From positions 1 through 6,607 of the forward strand of contig DATARI010000074.1 of the NCBI GenBank assembly GCA_036264255.1: a stretch of DNA of 6,607 nt, in the 5' to 3' direction. The DNA comes from DASZIT01 sp036264255. GTDB taxonomy: Bacteria; Actinomycetota; Acidimicrobiia; Acidimicrobiales; RAAP-2. Shown here piece after piece: positions 1 to 5,989 of the stretch; the stretch's first letter is position 1; the number at the start of each line of letters is the position of its first letter. The translations under genes and the position numbers were made by a program. The notes beneath the pieces are model-generated. The model saw nothing but the letters and a program-made list of their open reading frames with translations, had not been told where the DNA came from and searched no databases.

Positions 1-1048
1 GGGAACGAGTCGCCCGGCGTCGGTTGAGCAGCCGCCACCTGGATTCAACCTGGTCGAGGAAGTTGAGCCCGGCGTCGAGATGACGGAGGACCTCGGACTG
101 CCCTTGGGGCCGGCCGAGCATCCAGCTGTGACCGCCGGGGACCCACTGAACCTTGGCTCCCGACAGCTTCTCGAACTCGGTGGCGGTGGCGTGGTTCACC
201 ACCCGGTCGAACACCCCCCAGATCGGCAGGATCGGGATGTCTCCCCGCTGGGCGATGGCGGCCACTTCGGCCCGCAGGTCGATGTCCATCAGCAGGCTGG
301 CCACCGGCAGTGTCCGGCCCAGGGTGCGGATATTCCGGCGGGCGTCCGGCAGTACCGAGCGGAGGGTGGAGGTCATCCGTCCGACCAACAGGTCAGGACC
401 ATCGATGACCAGCGAGAACAGCAGGTCTCCGAAAGCGGCGGCGTCGGGGGCGACCGGCGCCAGGAGGGTGGGGAACAGGCCGTGCCGGTCCCGCCATGCC
501 GGGGTGGCAACGCCGTCGCGGTAGATGAGGCCGAGCGTGCGTTCGGGGCGGGTGGCGGCGTATTGGATCGCCACCGCGCCGCCCATCGAATGCCCGAGGA
601 CCACCGCCGGCCCGGCTCCGACGTGGTCGGCGATGGCGGTGATCTGTTCGGCCAGAGCTGTCATCGTCACCTGTCCCCACGGGAGGGAATCGCTGCCGCC
701 GAATCCGGGCAGGCTCGGGGTGATGACTCGCCAGCCGAGGGCGTCGGCCAACCTCGAGCTCTCGCGCCAGTACATCCCACCGCCGGCAAAGTAGCCATGG
801 ATGTTGATCGCCCACACCGGCGGGCTGCCGGGGCCACCGGGCCCGACTGCCTGCTCGTTGTCGGAGACCGCGAAGCGCAGGTAGCGACCGTCCACCTTGA
901 TGACTCCGGGGACCATCCGGACGTCGCACTTGACCGAGCGGCGCACGGCCTTCGGAAAGCTGGTGGCGGGGATCCGATCCGGGTGGGGTCGATGGGGTCG
1001 CTTCAGGGGGGTGACGGTGGCGGACGGAGCGGCGGAGCGGGCACCCAT
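1..1048 (-). CDS. alpha/beta-fold hydrolase, 3' end cut by window edge
   Basis: Translating the minus strand from ATG at 1048 gives 349 codons with no stop before the left edge, so the C-terminus is missing. The alpha/beta-hydrolase signature is complete: oxyanion-hole HG at residues 84-85 (NIHGYFAGGG), the nucleophile elbow GHSMGG with Ser154, a likely acid Asp281 in WGVFDRVV, and catalytic His307 in PGGHSW. The stretch TPSLPGFGGSD between strands 3 and 4 is also typical. The first 50 or so residues are basic and proline-rich, with no clear signal peptide. The ATG is the first normal start after an in-frame stop at 1091-1093 (the stop of the upstream gene); its Shine-Dalgarno is weak. ATG at 916 (MVPGVIKVDGRYLRF) is an alternative start that would drop the basic tail. 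The substrate cannot be read from the sequence; esterase, epoxide hydrolase-like or C-C hydrolase activities are all possible. It is probably co-transcribed with the nitronate monooxygenase-like gene 42 bases upstream. Confidence 0.88.
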   Translation of the reverse strand, partial: MGARSAAPSATVTPLKRPHRPHPDRIPATSFPKAVRRSVKCDVRMVPGVIKVDGRYLRFAVSDNEQAVGPGGPGSPPVWAINIHGYFAGGGMYWRESSRLADALGWRVITPSLPGFGGSDSLPWGQVTMTALAEQITAIADHVGAGPAVVLGHSMGGAVAIQYAATRPERTLGLIYRDGVATPAWRDRHGLFPTLLAPVAPDAAAFGDLLFSLVIDGPDLLVGRMTSTLRSVLPDARRNIRTLGRTLPVASLLMDIDLRAEVAAIAQRGDIPILPIWGVFDRVVNHATATEFEKLSGAKVQWVPGGHSWMLGRPQGQSEVLRHLDAGLNFLDQVESRWRLLNRRRATRS

Positions 1049-1063
1049 GGTGACCAGGACTCT

Positions 1064-1088
1064 ACCCGGCGAAACCCGGTTTTCGGGT
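1064..1088. repeat. imperfect inverted repeat between two genes
   Basis: Outer arms ACCCG (1064-1068) and CGGGT (1084-1088) enclose inner arms AAACC (1072-1076) and GGTTT (1078-1082). The dyad lies between the stop at 1091 and the hydrolase start at 1048. The centre is only one base, so as RNA the inner pairs would partly open. It could be an intercistronic hairpin that stabilises or attenuates the message, or a protein-binding dyad. There is no U-tract, so a simple terminator is unlikely. Confidence 0.4.
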
Positions 1089-1090
1089 GA

Positions 1091-2074
1091 TCAGGCCTGG
1101 GCGGGGTCGGCGAGATATTGGCCCATGCCGCCGAGGATCTGGGCGGCATCGTCGACGATCTGCGCCACCAGGCTGGCGGCGGGGATGAGGGTTCGGATGG
1201 CACCCACTCCCTGTCCGGTCGGATAGCACTCCCGGTTCGGATCGACGCCGGTGGTGTCCTCCCCGCCACCCAGATGGAAGGTGCCGTCGGTCATCGAACG
1301 CCCCAGCTGTTCGGGGAAGGCGCGGAGCTCCTCGGGGTGCTCCTCGAAGAAACCGGTGTACTCGTTGCGGATCACCCGCATCGTCTTGCCCGAGTAGGCC
1401 CGGCTGACGACGGTGCCGTCCTCGGCGGTATTGATCAGGGCATCCTTGTAGCCGGTGACGCCGTGGGCTTCGGGGGTGGCGATGAAGCGGGTGCCGATCC
1501 ATACCCCGTCGGCCCCGAGCGCCAATGCCGCCGCCAGCCCTCGCCCGTCGAAGATGCCGCCGGCCGCCACCACCGGGACCCGGTCACCCACCGCGTCGAC
1601 CACTTGCGGCACCAGGGGAAAGGTGGCGACGGTGCCGGTGTGGCCCCCGGCTTCGGTGCCCTGGGCCACCACGATGTCGCATCCGGCATCCACCGCTCGC
1701 CGGGCATGGTCGACCTTCCCGCACATGTTGATGACCAGCAGCCCGTTTCGGTGGCAGAGCTCGACGACGTCGCTCGGAACCCCGAGCCCGGCCACGAAGA
1801 CGGTGGCGCCGCCCTCGATGATCTGGTGCACCTGGGCCTCCATGCCGCCGGGCATGGCCGTGAGCAGGTCGACGCCGAATGGCTTGGCGGTCGCCTCCCG
1901 CACCTGTTTCATCTCCGCCACCATTCGATCCGGGCCCATGGTCGAAGCCCCCAGGCAACCGAATCCGCCGGCCTCGGAGACGGCGGCCACCAACGGGGCG
2001 TAGGCGACCCCGCCCATGCCGGCCAGCATCACCGGGTGTTCGATACCGAGCATCTCGGTCAGGCGTGTGTGCAT
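1091..2074 (-). CDS. nitronate monooxygenase-like FMN enzyme (2-nitropropane dioxygenase family)
   Basis: A 327-residue TIM-barrel flavoprotein, normal for the family. Members oxidise alkyl nitronates to carbonyl compounds and nitrite using FMN and O2 in the cytoplasm; some relatives are enoyl reductases or act on other substrates. Visible motifs: the N-terminal HPVMLAGMGG segment followed by AAVSEAGGFG; AQGTEAGGH at 137-145, whose His145 matches the family's catalytic histidine; AAGGIFDGRG at 170-179 and GADGVWIGTRF at 187-197, which form the FMN phosphate site. The start at 2074 is preferred over an in-frame ATG at 2101 because GAGGAG lies 6 bases upstream of it and the family begins close to this methionine. 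TACTGT (minus strand, 2101-2106) could be a -10 box, but no good -35 is seen. The hydrolase gene follows after 42 bases in the same frame. The physiological substrate is not inferable; the family assignment is firm. Confidence 0.92.
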   Translation of the reverse strand: MHTRLTEMLGIEHPVMLAGMGGVAYAPLVAAVSEAGGFGCLGASTMGPDRMVAEMKQVREATAKPFGVDLLTAMPGGMEAQVHQIIEGGATVFVAGLGVPSDVVELCHRNGLLVINMCGKVDHARRAVDAGCDIVVAQGTEAGGHTGTVATFPLVPQVVDAVGDRVPVVAAGGIFDGRGLAAALALGADGVWIGTRFIATPEAHGVTGYKDALINTAEDGTVVSRAYSGKTMRVIRNEYTGFFEEHPEELRAFPEQLGRSMTDGTFHLGGGEDTTGVDPNRECYPTGQGVGAIRTLIPAASLVAQIVDDAAQILGGMGQYLADPAQA

Positions 2075-2080
2075 CGATGG

Positions 2081-2086
2081 CTCCTC
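2081..2086 (-). promoter_or_regulatory. ribosome binding site deciding the start at 2074
   Basis: GAGGAG on the minus strand, 6 bases before ATG 2074. The upstream in-frame ATG at 2101 would lie on the far side of this site, so the downstream ATG is the better start. Confidence 0.7.
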
Positions 2087-2179
2087 GAGGTTGCGGCGCA
2101 ACAGTAGAACGGGTGGGCGGGTCCGGCGTCGACGATGGTGGCAGCCGGGGTCGGCGACAAGGTTCTTGCCGATTGACGG

Positions 2180-3775
2180 TTAACCGGCCGAAACCACCGC
2201 CGGCGCGGTCGGCTCGGTTTCCGGGCCGGCCCCGACTCCGGCTCGGCCGGGCGACTGGTTCAGCACGAAATCACGCTGGCGGACCAGAGCGAACGACGCG
2301 GCCGATCCCACCAGGGCGACCACCGTCGAGATGATCATCAGGTGATTGAAGGTGGAGGTGAACCCGACCTGGTAGGCATGGAGCAGGGTCTGGCGCACAC
2401 CGGGAACCGGGATGGCGCCGGCCGCCCCCCGGACCCCGCCTTCGGTGATGGCCTGATGAAGCTGGCTGCCGCCCCGGGCGGCCACCTGTTGTCCGGCGGC
2501 ACTCTGGTTCAGGGTGGAAAGCGTCTTCTGCAGGATCTGGCTCTGGTAGACGGCGCCGAGCCCGGCGATGCCGGTGGCGATCCCCACTTGCCGGAAGGTG
2601 TTGGCCGACCCGGATGCCATCCCGCTGCGCTGGGGAGGGACGACCGCCACCGACGCCGACGCCATGACCGGATTGGCGATGCCGATCCCGAGCCCGGCCA
2701 CGATGAATCCGGGGAGGAGGACCGTCCAGGTCGAGTCGGCAGCGGTATGGGACATCAGGTAGCACCCGACCGCCACCAACAGCAGGCACAGCCCCATCAG
2801 GTACCGGGAGTGGAACCTGACCGTCAACTTTCCGGCGATGGGGGCGGCGACGAAGGCGAGGACGGTGATGGGAAGGAACCGGACCCCGGCGGCCAATGGT
2901 CCGAAGCCGAGGACGTCCTGGAGGTAGAGGGTCTGGTAGAGAAACATGGCGAAGATCGAAGCGGCGATGGCGAACGACGCGATCGACACGCCGGTCATCG
3001 CCGGGCGGCGGAAGAGGCTGAGGTCGAGCATCGGGTCCTGCTGACGCGACTCGGCAACCAGAAAAACTGCCATCAGCACGCCGGAACTGATCAGCATGGC
3101 CAGAATGGTGGTGCTCGACCACCCTTCGTTGTTGCCCCGGACCAGGGCGAAGACCAGAAGGAAGAGCGAGCCGGAGAACGAGACGAAGCCGATCCAATCG
3201 ACACGGCGGCTGTTGGGGTCTTTCGACTCCTCGATACGGGTCAGGGTGGTGAAGATGGCCACCGCCCCGATGGGCAGATTGACGAAGAAGATCCATCGCC
3301 AACCGATCCCGCTGGTGATGACGCCGCCGAGGAGCGGACCGATGGCGACCGCTCCACCGATGACCGCGCCATAGATCCCGAAGGCGGTGCCGCGATCCCT
3401 GCCTTGGAAGGCCTGGGCGATCAAAGCCAGCGAGGTGGCGAACATGATGGCGCCGCCGATTCCCTGAGCGCCGCGGGACAGATTGAGCATCAGCGACGAT
3501 GTCGACAGCCCGCACAGCAACGACGAGAGGGAGAAGACACCCAGCCCGATGGCGAACACTTCCCGGCGGCCGAACATGTCCCCGATCACCCCGGCGGTGA
3601 GCAGGAAGGCGGCCAAGGTGAGGGAGTAGGCGTCGATGACCCACTGGAGGTCGGCGAAACTCGAATGCAGCGACTGTTGGATGTCGGGGAGCGCCACATT
3701 CACCACGGTGATGTCCAGCAACAGCATGAACACGCCGGTGCACACCGCGATGAGGGTCCACCATTTCTTGTCCAT
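2180..3775 (-). CDS. MFS drug exporter, DHA2 (EmrB/QacA) family, 14 TM
   Basis: A 531-residue proton-driven inner-membrane exporter, the usual length for the 14-helix DHA2 group. Motifs: LDITVVNVALPDI in helix 1 (residues 20-32, motif D1); GVIGDMFGRRE around 62-72 (motif A, the loop between helices 2 and 3); RGAQGIGGA at 101-109 (motif B, with Arg101); GGAVAIGPLLGG at 140-151 (motif C, the antiporter signature). The C-terminal part has a polar Gln/Gly-rich periplasmic-type loop before the last helix, as in EmrB/QacA relatives, and ends in a short Pro/Ala tail. The start at 3775 (MDKKWW) is chosen over an in-frame ATG at 3865 because AGGGGA sits 7 bases upstream and helix 1 follows directly; the longer version would overlap the regulator gene. 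It lies 37 bases downstream of a MarR-type gene on the same strand, implying an operon controlled by that repressor. Substrates are unknown; multidrug, antibiotic or metabolite export is expected. Confidence 0.95.
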   Translation of the reverse strand: MDKKWWTLIAVCTGVFMLLLDITVVNVALPDIQQSLHSSFADLQWVIDAYSLTLAAFLLTAGVIGDMFGRREVFAIGLGVFSLSSLLCGLSTSSLMLNLSRGAQGIGGAIMFATSLALIAQAFQGRDRGTAFGIYGAVIGGAVAIGPLLGGVITSGIGWRWIFFVNLPIGAVAIFTTLTRIEESKDPNSRRVDWIGFVSFSGSLFLLVFALVRGNNEGWSSTTILAMLISSGVLMAVFLVAESRQQDPMLDLSLFRRPAMTGVSIASFAIAASIFAMFLYQTLYLQDVLGFGPLAAGVRFLPITVLAFVAAPIAGKLTVRFHSRYLMGLCLLLVAVGCYLMSHTAADSTWTVLLPGFIVAGLGIGIANPVMASASVAVVPPQRSGMASGSANTFRQVGIATGIAGLGAVYQSQILQKTLSTLNQSAAGQQVAARGGSQLHQAITEGGVRGAAGAIPVPGVRQTLLHAYQVGFTSTFNHLMIISTVVALVGSAASFALVRQRDFVLNQSPGRAGVGAGPETEPTAPAVVSAG

Positions 3776-3782
3776 CAGAATG

Positions 3783-3788
3783 TCCCCT
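3783..3788 (-). promoter_or_regulatory. ribosome binding site of the MFS exporter
   Basis: AGGGGA on the minus strand, 7 bases before ATG 3775. It fixes the start at MDKKWW and rules out the 30-residue N-terminal extension. Confidence 0.7.
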
Positions 3789-3800
3789 GTCTCATCGAGG

Positions 3801-3819
3801 TCGTATCGATCGTTATCGA
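3801..3819. repeat. near-tandem TCGTATCGA / TCGTTATCGA, possible operator
   Basis: Plus-strand TCGTATCGA (3801-3809) is followed directly by TCGTTATCGA (3810-3819), with an internal CGATCG palindrome. This AT-richer patch lies in the 37-base gap between the MarR gene and the exporter and runs over the MarR stop codon. A MarR-type binding site or internal promoter element is possible, but this rests on position and repetition only. Confidence 0.3.
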
Positions 3820-4448
3820 ACGTTGGTGGCCGGCGGCTCGCACCTCCGCACATCCCAGGCGTCATGGGCGGCCAGCAACTTTTGCAGGATACGCCCCAGC
3901 GCCCGGTGGTCGTCCGGGTCGAGGTGATCCCCGAAAGCGGAGGAGACCCCGGCCAGGAAGACAGGCGCCGATCGCACCAGCGCCGATCGGCCGGTCGGGG
4001 TCAACACCGCGAACACCAACCGCCGATCGGTGGTGGACGGTTCGCGCTCGACCAGGCCGACCACCGTCATCCTGTCCACCAGCCTCGAGCACCCACTCTT
4101 GGAAGTCAGCAGCATCTCGGCCAGACCGGCCATGCGGAGGCGGCCGCCGGGGGCGAGGCTGAGGCGATAGAGAACCTCGTGTTGGGCCAGGGTGATCCCG
4201 GCCGATGCCCGGAGGTGCCGGTCGAGATTCTCCTCCAGCAGCGATCGGGCGAAACAGAGATTGAGGAAACCGGCCACCTGGTCCCGCATGTCCGGGGTGG
4301 CGGGATCCTGGTCAAACAGCTGGTAGAAGGGGATTTCGTCGCCAGAAGCACCGCCCTCGTCCCCACAGAGACCCTCGCCGGCCCGGCTCTTTTCGTCCCC
4401 CCGGGCACCGGCACCGGCAGGCCTCGGAACGGTTCGGCGGCTCCTCAC
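3813..4448 (-). CDS. MarR-family winged-helix transcriptional regulator
   Basis: A dimeric DNA-binding regulator that normally represses a neighbouring gene until a small ligand binds. Numbered from GTG 4448 (211 residues), the MarR core covers roughly residues 54-200: helix ITLAQHEVLYRLSL at 85-98, the helix-turn-helix GLAEMLLTSKSGCSRLVDRM at about 108-128, and the wing TTDRRLVFAVLTPTG at 139-153 with the hallmark D-x-R...LT-x-x-G pattern. The core fits the usual 140-170 residues; the first 50 or so are Gly/Arg/Asp/Glu-rich and look disordered. GTG 4448 is preferred because a promoter ends 7 bases before it, predicting a leaderless message. ATG 4289 (158 residues) is the main alternative but lacks a well-placed Shine-Dalgarno; TTG 4484 overlaps the promoter. 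The gene sits 37 bases before the DHA2 exporter, whose probable repressor it is. Family call is firm, start uncertain. Confidence 0.88.
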   Translation of the reverse strand: MRSRRTVPRPAGAGARGDEKSRAGEGLCGDEGGASGDEIPFYQLFDQDPATPDMRDQVAGFLNLCFARSLLEENLDRHLRASAGITLAQHEVLYRLSLAPGGRLRMAGLAEMLLTSKSGCSRLVDRMTVVGLVEREPSTTDRRLVFAVLTPTGRSALVRSAPVFLAGVSSAFGDHLDPDDHRALGRILQKLLAAHDAWDVRRCEPPATNVR

Positions 4449-4455
4449 GCCCGAA

Positions 4456-4484
4456 TGTTTACATGGCAACGACCATCGGGTCAA
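4456..4484 (-). promoter_or_regulatory. sigma70-type promoter of the marR-exporter operon
   Basis: On the minus strand, -35 TTGACC (4479-4484; 5 of 6 match to TTGACA), a 17-base spacer and -10 TAAACA (4456-4461; 3 of 6). Seven bases follow before GTG 4448, so the transcript would start at or next to the initiation codon, a leaderless arrangement common in actinobacteria. The -35 overlaps the stop codon of the preceding 181-residue gene (4481-4483), so the operon can be started independently of it. Confidence 0.55.
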
Positions 4485-5026
4485 TCAAGGGGACGGTCAG
4501 GGCTGCCGACGCTGTCCGAGGCAGGAGGCCAAGAGATCGGGTCTGAATCATGGACAAGCCGACCGGCGTGGGGGGTCGAAGGATCCACGTCACCCCCAGG
4601 GGGTCGCTGAAGGAATTGGCGCCGGGCGCCGTTGAGTGCGAGTTCCAACCGGCCGGCGGCGATCTGAGCGGTAGCGGGAGGAACCTGGCCGTGCCGACAT
4701 CGCCGCCAGTGAACCAGCTCTTCGCCGACGCGAACCGCCCAGCGAATCCGAGAGAGGGTGCCGATCGCCTCGGGCGAGAATGGATCCATCAATTCGTCCG
4801 TTAGTGCGTCGAGTCCTTCCAGCGGAGCCGCATCGTCGTGGGTCGCATCGAGGCTGACCTGTTCGTACCAGCTGACCAGGGACCGGAGTCCCGCAGTCCG
4901 TTGGGGTGCGACTACCAGCCGTCGGGCCTCCAGGACGAAAGAACGCCACGACCGGATTGCCGACTCGGCGTCACGCGCCAAGGCGGCCTCATCGTCGGCT
5001 TCATCCACCGAGTAGTCGAGTGCCAT
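4481..5026 (-). CDS. unrecognised 181-residue protein
   Basis: I do not recognise this protein. It starts at ATG 5026 with AAGGGGGTG 8 bases upstream and shows G/C-rich third positions like its neighbours, so it looks like a true gene. The N-terminus is acidic (MALDYSVDEADDEAALARDAE), followed by predicted amphipathic helices with many Arg and Trp (about residues 22-60 and 85-140, e.g. SAIRSWRSFVLEARRL and LSRIRWAVRVGEELVHWRR). From about residue 141 it becomes Pro/Gly/Asp/Ser-rich and probably disordered. No signal peptide, membrane helix, cysteine pair or known motif is visible. The terminator-like hairpin at 5101-5135 separates it from hsp20, and the marR promoter begins at its stop codon, so it may be a single-gene unit. 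A link to the MarR/exporter pair is suggested only by position. Confidence 0.65.
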   Translation of the reverse strand: MALDYSVDEADDEAALARDAESAIRSWRSFVLEARRLVVAPQRTAGLRSLVSWYEQVSLDATHDDAAPLEGLDALTDELMDPFSPEAIGTLSRIRWAVRVGEELVHWRRCRHGQVPPATAQIAAGRLELALNGARRQFLQRPPGGDVDPSTPHAGRLVHDSDPISWPPASDSVGSPDRPLD

Positions 5027-5034
5027 CCCGGTCC

Positions 5035-5043
5035 CACCCCCTT
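5035..5043 (-). promoter_or_regulatory. ribosome binding site of the 181-residue gene
   Basis: AAGGGGGTG on the minus strand, one mismatch from AAGGAGGTG, 8 bases before ATG 5026. It supports both the start and the reality of this otherwise unrecognised gene. Confidence 0.5.
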
Positions 5044-5072
5044 CTTCGACTCGCGAATCTTCGACTCGCGAA
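5043..5072. repeat. perfect 15-bp tandem duplication
   Basis: TCTTCGACTCGCGAA occurs twice without a gap (5043-5057 and 5058-5072). Each copy holds a small dyad TTCG...CGAA. It lies in the leader or promoter region of the 181-residue gene, between the hsp20 hairpin and ATG 5026. It could be a paired protein-binding site or replication slippage; the 15-base period does not match a whole number of helical turns. Confidence 0.7.
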
Positions 5073-5100
5073 CCCGTGCCAGGAGCTGCAGGTGTGGGGA

Positions 5101-5135
5101 AAGCGGACCGACCCTTCCTCAGGGCCGGTCCGCTT
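5101..5135 (-). terminator. terminator-like hairpin after hsp20
   Basis: Arms AAGCGGACCG (5101-5110) and CGGTCCGCTT (5126-5135) pair perfectly; after one A-C mismatch, CCC (5112-5114) pairs with GGG (5122-5124) around a 7-base loop. Thirteen pairs in total, 7 bases past the hsp20 stop. No U-tract follows on either strand, as is often the case in high-GC bacteria. It should end or stabilise the hsp20 message and isolate it from the 181-residue gene. Confidence 0.65.
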
Positions 5136-5141
5136 CGCCCC

Positions 5142-5582
5142 TCAGGCTGACAGCTGGTGGTGGTCGGAACGCTCGGAGACTTCGATACGGCGGGGCTTCG
5201 CCTTCTCGGCCACCGGGATCGCCAGGGTCAGTACCCCGGCCTCGTAGTCGGCTTGAATTTTCTCGGTGTCGAGGTTCGTGCCCAAGAACACCTGTCGGGT
5301 GAAGGTGCCGTGCGGCCGTTCGGCGATTACCGACTCCACACCCTGGGAGTCCGGAGGAGCCGGTCGCTCCGCCTTGATGGTGAGCACATTCTCCTCGACC
5401 GTTAAGTCCACGGAGTCCGCGGTGACGCCGGGCAAGTCGAGCCGAATGAGGAAGGAGTCGTCTTTCCGGTAGGCGTCCATGGGCATCGCCATCGACCGCG
5501 TCCCGTTCCCATTCTGCGCCCCCCAGAGCTGCTGGAAAAGGCGATCAACTTCCCGGAATGGATCACTGCGCACAAGAGCCAT
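5142..5582 (-). CDS. small heat-shock protein, Hsp20/alpha-crystallin family
   Basis: An ATP-independent cytoplasmic holdase chaperone of 146 residues, typical for bacterial Hsp20. The N-terminal arm MALVRSDPFREVDRLFQQLW is the standard opening with the DPF/REVDRLF pattern. The alpha-crystallin domain spans about residues 33-126, with FLIRLDLPGV (44-53), TVEENVLTIKAER (61-73) and the conserved AGVLTL (115-120). The C-terminal oligomerisation motif I-x-V is present as IEV (133-135), followed by a polar tail ending HHQLSA. ATG 5582 follows an excellent Shine-Dalgarno. A CIRCE operator about 70 bases upstream predicts repression by HrcA and induction by heat or protein-folding stress; no HspR (HAIR) box was seen. 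A strong hairpin lies just past the stop, so it is probably transcribed alone. The assignment is firm. Confidence 0.97.
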   Translation of the reverse strand: MALVRSDPFREVDRLFQQLWGAQNGNGTRSMAMPMDAYRKDDSFLIRLDLPGVTADSVDLTVEENVLTIKAERPAPPDSQGVESVIAERPHGTFTRQVFLGTNLDTEKIQADYEAGVLTLAIPVAEKAKPRRIEVSERSDHHQLSA

Positions 5583-5585
5583 TTC

Positions 5586-5595
5586 ATCACCTCCT
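5586..5595 (-). promoter_or_regulatory. unusually strong ribosome binding site of hsp20
   Basis: AGGAGGTGAT on the minus strand is a 10-base uninterrupted match to the complement of the 16S rRNA 3' end, 3 bases (GAA) before ATG 5582 (about 6-7 bases from the GGAGG core). It implies very efficient translation, as expected for a stress chaperone. Confidence 0.85.
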
Positions 5596-5645
5596 ACCTG
5601 CGAGTTTGTTCGGCTCTTCCACTGCCAATCGGCGGTGACGAAGTA

Positions 5646-5652
5646 ATTATTA
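5646..5652 (-). promoter_or_regulatory. possible -10 region of hsp20
   Basis: TAATAAT on the minus strand overlaps the hsp20-proximal end of the CIRCE element by three bases and is the only strongly AT-rich patch near the gene. If it is the -10 box, HrcA bound to CIRCE would block RNA polymerase directly and the leader would be about 55 bases. No recognisable -35 is seen at the right distance, so this is tentative. Confidence 0.3.
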
Positions 5653-5676
5653 GCACTCTCGAGCCGCGAGTGCTAG
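5650..5676. promoter_or_regulatory. CIRCE element (HrcA operator)
   Basis: TTAGCACTC (5650-5658), a 9-base spacer, then GAGTGCTAG (5668-5676). The CIRCE consensus is TTAGCACTC-N9-GAGTGCTAA, so 17 of 18 arm bases match with exact spacing. HrcA binds CIRCE and represses heat-shock genes, with GroEL modulating its activity. The element lies 67 bases upstream of the hsp20 start. The other side faces the roughly 310-base region before the plus-strand uppP gene, so control of that gene is unlikely. hrcA and groE are not in the window. Confidence 0.93.
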
Positions 5677-5989
5677 CCCTTTTTTCGCGGGAAAGGAGAA
5701 TTTTCTCACGGGATATCTGTCTCATCGCGGGACCACCTCAGGCGCGCCTCGCGGGCCTTTCGGGGGTGAGAGGAGCAGACGCTCGTATCGGCCCTTGGGT
5801 CCCGCGGGTCCTATCGGCCGCCGTTCGGATCCGGTCATGGGTAGTGGCTGTCAGCGCCCTCGGAGGTGGTGAACGGGTTTGGAATGTGCCGGGGGGGATG
5901 GCTTAGGCTCCTCGCTGGTGTTGGGGTGCTGATCGGCGGCCAGCCTCACCGGCAGCCATCTTTGGATTGCACTCGACGAGAGGACCACC
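5677..5989. other. intergenic region between divergent hsp20 and uppP
   Basis: About 313 bases without a convincing gene. Visible items: a short dyad GAGAA-TT-TTCTC at 5696-5707, a run of T at 5680-5685, and a GC-rich middle part with no clear fold. A weak candidate uppP promoter is TTGGAA (5879-5884) with TAGGCT (5904-5909), but the 19-base spacing is poor. The open frame at 5670-5906 (plus) starts inside the CIRCE element, lacks a Shine-Dalgarno and looks random. I recognise no riboswitch. Confidence 0.5.
5978..5984 (+). promoter_or_regulatory. ribosome binding site choosing the uppP GTG start
   Basis: GAGAGGA, 5 bases before GTG 5990. The in-frame GTG 6002 and ATG 6011 have no Shine-Dalgarno, so initiation at 5990 is favoured. 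Confidence 0.55.

Noticed and set aside
80..1090. 336-codon plus-strand frame across the hydrolase
   Set aside because: The product is low-complexity, while the complementary frame has a full alpha/beta-hydrolase motif set. The minus-strand open frame at 393-929 is likewise an out-of-frame shadow.
1118..2107. 329-codon plus-strand frame opposite the nitronate monooxygenase-like gene
   Set aside because: Antisense shadow. The minus strand carries the family motifs and a Shine-Dalgarno.
2177..2186. Palindrome CGGTTAACCG at the exporter stop codon
   Set aside because: Only ten bases, with no spacer, no paired copy and no U-tract; it may be chance and is too short to call a terminator or operator.
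2342..4162. 606-codon open frame on the plus strand, opposite the exporter and regulator
   Set aside because: Its product is rich in Gly, Asp, Arg, Gln and His with no domain. It is the antisense shadow expected when the coding strand has G/C-rich third positions. The opposite strand has clear MFS and MarR motifs.
5596..5760. HAIR (HspR) box near hsp20
   Set aside because: I looked for CTTGAGT-N7-ACTCAAG-like arms and found none; the only heat-shock operator is CIRCE.
5670..5906. 78-codon plus-strand frame in the hsp20-uppP gap
   Set aside because: It begins within the CIRCE element, has no Shine-Dalgarno and shows no protein-like pattern.
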